Assembly: GCA_900765235.1 (NCBI GenBank)
Contig: CAAFRK010000269.1
Span: forward strand, 1-7,598
DNA: 7,598 nucleotides
Source: an uncultured Veillonella sp.
GTDB lineage: Bacteria; Bacillota_C; Negativicutes; Veillonellales; Veillonellaceae
Direction of reading: 5' to 3'
Both the position numbers and the translations under genes were made by a program. Under the pieces are notes generated by a model. The model was given only the letters and a program-made list of their open reading frames with translations, was not told where the DNA came from and did not search any database. Shown here in pieces: positions 5,715-7,598 of this stretch (its first letter is position 1; each line of letters starts with the position of its first letter).

Positions 5715-6518
5715 TTACAATGTAATATGTTCAATGGTCCGACGATTTGTATCGAGGAAAGAGGCGCTCAATGCATCACCAAGCTCTACATCCTTTGTAA
5801 AATACAATGTTACAGTGCCTGCAGATTCTTGAGGATTAAACAAACCCTTACTCTCTAATCTACGACGAACTAATTCACTCGTTTCAAAAGCAGGGTCGAT
5901 AAATTGAATGCGCCCTGACGTTAGCTCCTCTAGCAAAGGTTGTACAAATGGGAAATGTGTACAGCCCAACACAACGACCTCAATCTCTCGAGATAATAAA
6001 GGCTCTAGATACTCAGTACATACATCACGCACAAAGTAATCATCTAAATGACCTTGCTCAATGAGACCGGCTAATTCAGGACAAGGCTGTTCCCAAACAA
6101 ACACTTCATGATCAACTTCAAGTGCTACATGTTTATGAATATGACTATTCACTGTCGCTACCGTCGCCATGATACCAATCGTCTTGCTTTTGCTTTGACT
6201 AATCGCTGTTTTCACACCTTGTGACACACCAATAACTGGTACAGATACGCGTTCGCGCACTGCATCAAGGGCTACAACAGTAAACGTATTACAAGCAATA
6301 ACCATCAATTTAACAGGCTGTTTTTCAAGAGCCTCTGCAATACGACAAGCTAAATATGTAATTTCATCATCACTGCGATTTCCTACAGGATTATTCGCAT
6401 TGTCGCCAATATAGATGAAGTCTTCGTTAGGAAATTGTTCTTGTAAGACCTTTAAAACAGATAGCCCGCCTACACCGGAGTCAAATACACCGATAGGCAA
6501 TTGTTGTACTTTACTCAT
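5715..6518 (-). CDS. murI: Glutamate racemase
   Basis: MurI interconverts L- and D-glutamate without a cofactor and supplies D-glutamate for peptidoglycan stem peptides in the cytosol. The 267-residue product has the family length and motifs: GVFDSGVGGLSVL (10-22), first catalytic cysteine C76 in IACNT (74-78), second catalytic cysteine C186 in VLGCTHFPF (183-191), and FIDPAFET (206-213). The substrate loop reads GDNANNPVGNRS (38-49), where most MurI proteins have a PYG sequence; here it is PVG. The residue after CNT is also unusual (CNTFT rather than CNTAT or CNTAS). The start at 6518 is preferred over an in-frame TTG at 6533 because AGGAG (6526-6530) sits 7 nt upstream and the TTG would place this site inside the gene. 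The start overlaps the thioesterase stop in ATGAGTAA (8 nt), so translation is coupled. The racemase assignment is strong; the loop change may mark a lineage-specific variant. Confidence 0.92.
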   Translation of the reverse strand: MSKVQQLPIGVFDSGVGGLSVLKVLQEQFPNEDFIYIGDNANNPVGNRSDDEITYLACRIAEALEKQPVKLMVIACNTFTVVALDAVRERVSVPVIGVSQGVKTAISQSKSKTIGIMATVATVNSHIHKHVALEVDHEVFVWEQPCPELAGLIEQGHLDDYFVRDVCTEYLEPLLSREIEVVVLGCTHFPFVQPLLEELTSGRIQFIDPAFETSELVRRRLESKGLFNPQESAGTVTLYFTKDVELGDALSASFLDTNRRTIEHITL

Positions 6519-6930
6519 TAGGCATCTCCTCAACAGCTGCTAACATAGGCTGATAAAAAGTGTCGTCTAATCGCACAATTTTACCTGTTGATTTTGACAT
6601 AAATGCATTCTTAGTCTCTCCCGTAGCTAGGAGATCACCATCACTGGCACGGCGCATACGATATCGAAATACCATTTGAGCACGTGTCATCTTAACCAAA
6701 TAAGTTTCGATATGAAGCTCATCATCGAAATTTGCTGGTTCTTTATAATTGCAGGATACATTCATAATAGGAAATACAATATCCTCATTCATCATATCCC
6801 ACAGGGTTACACCGATGTTACGAAGGAATTCAATGCGCGCCAGCTCAAACCATCTAAAATGGTTACTATGGTGCGCAATACCCATCATATCGGTTTCGTA
6901 AAAGCGTACATTTACTGAAGCAATATGCAT
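6511..6930 (-). CDS. Acyl-CoA thioesterase, YbgC/4HBT hotdog family
   Basis: Members of this family hydrolyse acyl-CoA or related thioesters in the cytosol; YbgC-type proteins act on short-chain or hydroxybenzoyl CoA esters and are linked to envelope and lipid metabolism in some bacteria. The 139-residue length fits a single hotdog domain. The active-site segment VRFYETDMMGIAHHSNHFRWFELARIEFLR is at residues 8-37, with the catalytic aspartate D14, H20/H21 and E29 in the expected pattern (compare the family's 'YxDTDxxGxVxHxNYxxxxExAR'). The ATG at 6930 has AAGGAA (6937-6942) 6 nt upstream. It is the first gene of the operon, and its stop codon overlaps the murI start. No signal peptide or extra domain is present. 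Substrate preference cannot be read from the sequence. Confidence 0.88.
   Translation of the reverse strand: MHIASVNVRFYETDMMGIAHHSNHFRWFELARIEFLRNIGVTLWDMMNEDIVFPIMNVSCNYKEPANFDDELHIETYLVKMTRAQMVFRYRMRRASDGDLLATGETKNAFMSKSTGKIVRLDDTFYQPMLAAVEEMPNE
6526..6530 (-). promoter_or_regulatory. Ribosome binding site deciding the murI start
   Basis: AGGAG lies 7 nt before the ATG at 6518, inside the last codons of the thioesterase gene. It selects this ATG over the in-frame TTG at 6533, which would add five residues and has no comparable site. Confidence 0.8.
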
Positions 6931-6966
6931 ACATTTTTCCTTCTCTTTTCATAGAATACAATCTTC

Positions 6967-6995
6967 ATTGTATATCTATTACTTTAGCGTGTCAA
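6967..6995 (-). promoter_or_regulatory. Near-consensus sigma-70 promoter of the thioesterase-murI operon
   Basis: On the minus strand a perfect TTGACA -35 (6990-6995) is followed after exactly 17 nt by TACAAT (6967-6972, five of six). The expected start near 6960 gives a leader of about 30 nt ending in the AAGGAA ribosome binding site. This is the best promoter in the window and suggests strong constitutive expression by the housekeeping sigma factor. I see no operator-like palindrome across it. Confidence 0.8.
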
Positions 6996-7036
6996 ATAAA
7001 TAAAGGCAGTTCAATCGCAACGGATCAAACTGCCTT
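6991..7036 (-). terminator. Intrinsic terminator after the DUF1232 gene
   Basis: On the minus strand a 14-bp stem pairs 7023-7036 (AAGGCAGTTTGATC) with 7003-7016 (GATTGAACTGCCTT), with two G-T pairs and a 6-nt loop. It is followed by TTTATTTATTTGAC. The last bases of this U-rich run form the start of the -35 box of the next operon, so terminator and promoter are directly fused. Confidence 0.92.
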
Positions 7037-7048
7037 AATGGTTAAAAG

Positions 7049-7393
7049 CTAGTTACTGCCACCAAATGGGAAGTATTTTTTTGCCTCTTCTTGATGACGA
7101 GTTTTAATGTAACGATTGGCAACCTTGAAGGCAAGACCAAGCACGGCTACATCATCTATCCAACCTAATACAGGAATTGTATCCGGTACAATATCAATAG
7201 GTAATACGAGATACCCTAAGGCACCAGCAATGACTGCTTTTACATATTTTGGAGTGTCCTTGTCACGCATACAAAGGAACAAGGTCACTGCTCGTTGTAC
7301 AAAGGCAAGCTTCTTACCATATCGTCCTAAAAAAGCGGCGAATTTAGATTCGTTAAAATACTTACCATATGTAATAATTTTTAATGGATTCAT
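7049..7393 (-). CDS. DUF1232/YkvA-family small membrane protein
   Basis: The family hallmark is at residues 58-84: ALGYLVLPIDIVPD then PVLGWIDDVAVL, with the conserved LPIDxxPD and GxxDD patterns that define DUF1232. The biochemical role of this family is not established. The 114-residue protein has a basic N-terminal third (about 1-50), a hydrophobic stretch from about 53 to 92 that probably forms a membrane-embedded hairpin or two short helices broken by prolines, and a charged C-terminus. The ATG at 7393 follows AAAGGA (7402-7407). It lies 19 nt downstream of the 11-mer repeat protein without an intervening terminator, so the two are likely co-transcribed, and a strong terminator follows. 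Family assignment is confident, function unknown. Confidence 0.88.
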   Translation of the reverse strand: MNPLKIITYGKYFNESKFAAFLGRYGKKLAFVQRAVTLFLCMRDKDTPKYVKAVIAGALGYLVLPIDIVPDTIPVLGWIDDVAVLGLAFKVANRYIKTRHQEEAKKYFPFGGSN

Positions 7394-7412
7394 CGTAATA
7401 ATCCTTTAGCGC

Positions 7413-7598
7413 CTATTTGCGCAAACCACCAATTTTATCTTTTGCTGTATTAACAGTGTTTGTAGCAACATCTTTTGCTGTTTCAACAGCATCATTAGCT
7501 TTAGTTTTTGCAGTTTCTACTGCAGCTTGTGCAGAAGCTTTAGCTACTTCTACGCCACCTTTAGCTAATTCTTTAGCTACATCAATATTTTCTTTAGC
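7413..7598 (-). CDS. Alanine/lysine-rich 11-residue repeat protein (LEA-like), C-terminal part
   Basis: Only the last 61 residues are visible; the start lies beyond the right edge. After six residues (AKENID) the rest is five consecutive blocks of exactly 11 residues: VAKELAKGGVE, VAKASAQAAVE, TAKTKANDAVE, TAKDVATNTVN and TAKDKIGGLRK. The pattern is [VT]AK at the start and usually V then E/N at the end. Such 11-mer periodicity is typical of amphipathic helices that lie on membranes or fold on drying, as in group 3 LEA proteins, apolipoproteins and synuclein. That is a similarity in pattern, not proof of homology. There is no cysteine, tryptophan or other aromatic residue in the visible part. 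It precedes the DUF1232 membrane protein by 19 nt, which suggests a shared membrane- or stress-related role. Whether an N-terminal signal or anchor exists cannot be seen. Confidence 0.8.
   Translation of the reverse strand, partial: AKENIDVAKELAKGGVEVAKASAQAAVETAKTKANDAVETAKDVATNTVNTAKDKIGGLRK

Noticed and set aside
6519..6533. Upstream in-frame TTG start for murI adding five residues
   Set aside because: It would put the AGGAG site inside the coding region and has no comparable ribosome binding site of its own; the ATG at 6518 also gives the typical stop/start overlap.
7411..7424. GCGC...GCGC palindrome at the end of the repeat-protein gene as a terminator
   Set aside because: The stem is only 4 bp and there is no U-tract; the 19-nt gap and the following ribosome binding site suggest read-through into the DUF1232 gene.

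Overview
The window looks like part of a chromosome from a low-to-moderate GC, Firmicutes-lineage bacterium. Gene content, AAGGAGG-type ribosome binding sites and protein style suggest Veillonella or a close relative among the diderm Negativicutes. That assignment is from recollection of protein style and was not tested by a search. All ten protein-coding genes supported here lie on the minus strand, so the natural reading order is from high to low coordinates. I see no rRNA, tRNA, CRISPR array, insertion sequence or phage gene.

From the right edge: a partial alanine/lysine-rich protein made of perfect-length 11-residue repeats (7413-7598) is followed 19 nt later by a small DUF1232/YkvA-type membrane protein (7049-7393) and a strong intrinsic terminator (7003-7036). 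The U-tract of that terminator runs straight into the -35 box of a near-consensus promoter (TTGACA, 17 nt, TACAAT). This promoter drives a compact four-gene operon: a YbgC/4HBT-type acyl-CoA thioesterase, glutamate racemase MurI, an unrecognised protein with one N-terminal membrane anchor, and a CofE-like (F420-0:gamma-glutamyl ligase family) protein. The operon ends at a clear terminator (4456-4496). A link to envelope or cofactor gamma-glutamylation chemistry is plausible, because MurI makes D-glutamate and the last gene belongs to a glutamate-ligase family, but this is inference.

Next comes a two-gene unit with its own putative promoter (about 4379-4408): a HyuA-like hydantoinase/oxoprolinase ATPase overlapping by 11 nt a histone-deacetylase-family zinc amidohydrolase with an unexplained C-terminal extension of about 145 residues. 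No HyuB partner is present. Just past the deacetylase stop there is a 20-bp tandem duplication, followed by a short open tail in the same frame that looks like a severed C-terminus.

The left end carries rph (RNase PH) and the start of rdgB/HAM1 (XTP/dITP diphosphatase). These housekeeping genes are commonly paired in Firmicutes and are separated here by 1 nt. An extended -10 promoter lies upstream of rph, and its predicted transcript begins with a stable 10-bp hairpin. The least explained parts are the HyuA-like/HDAC pair, the unknown membrane protein with the CofE-like protein downstream of murI, and the 11-mer repeat protein.
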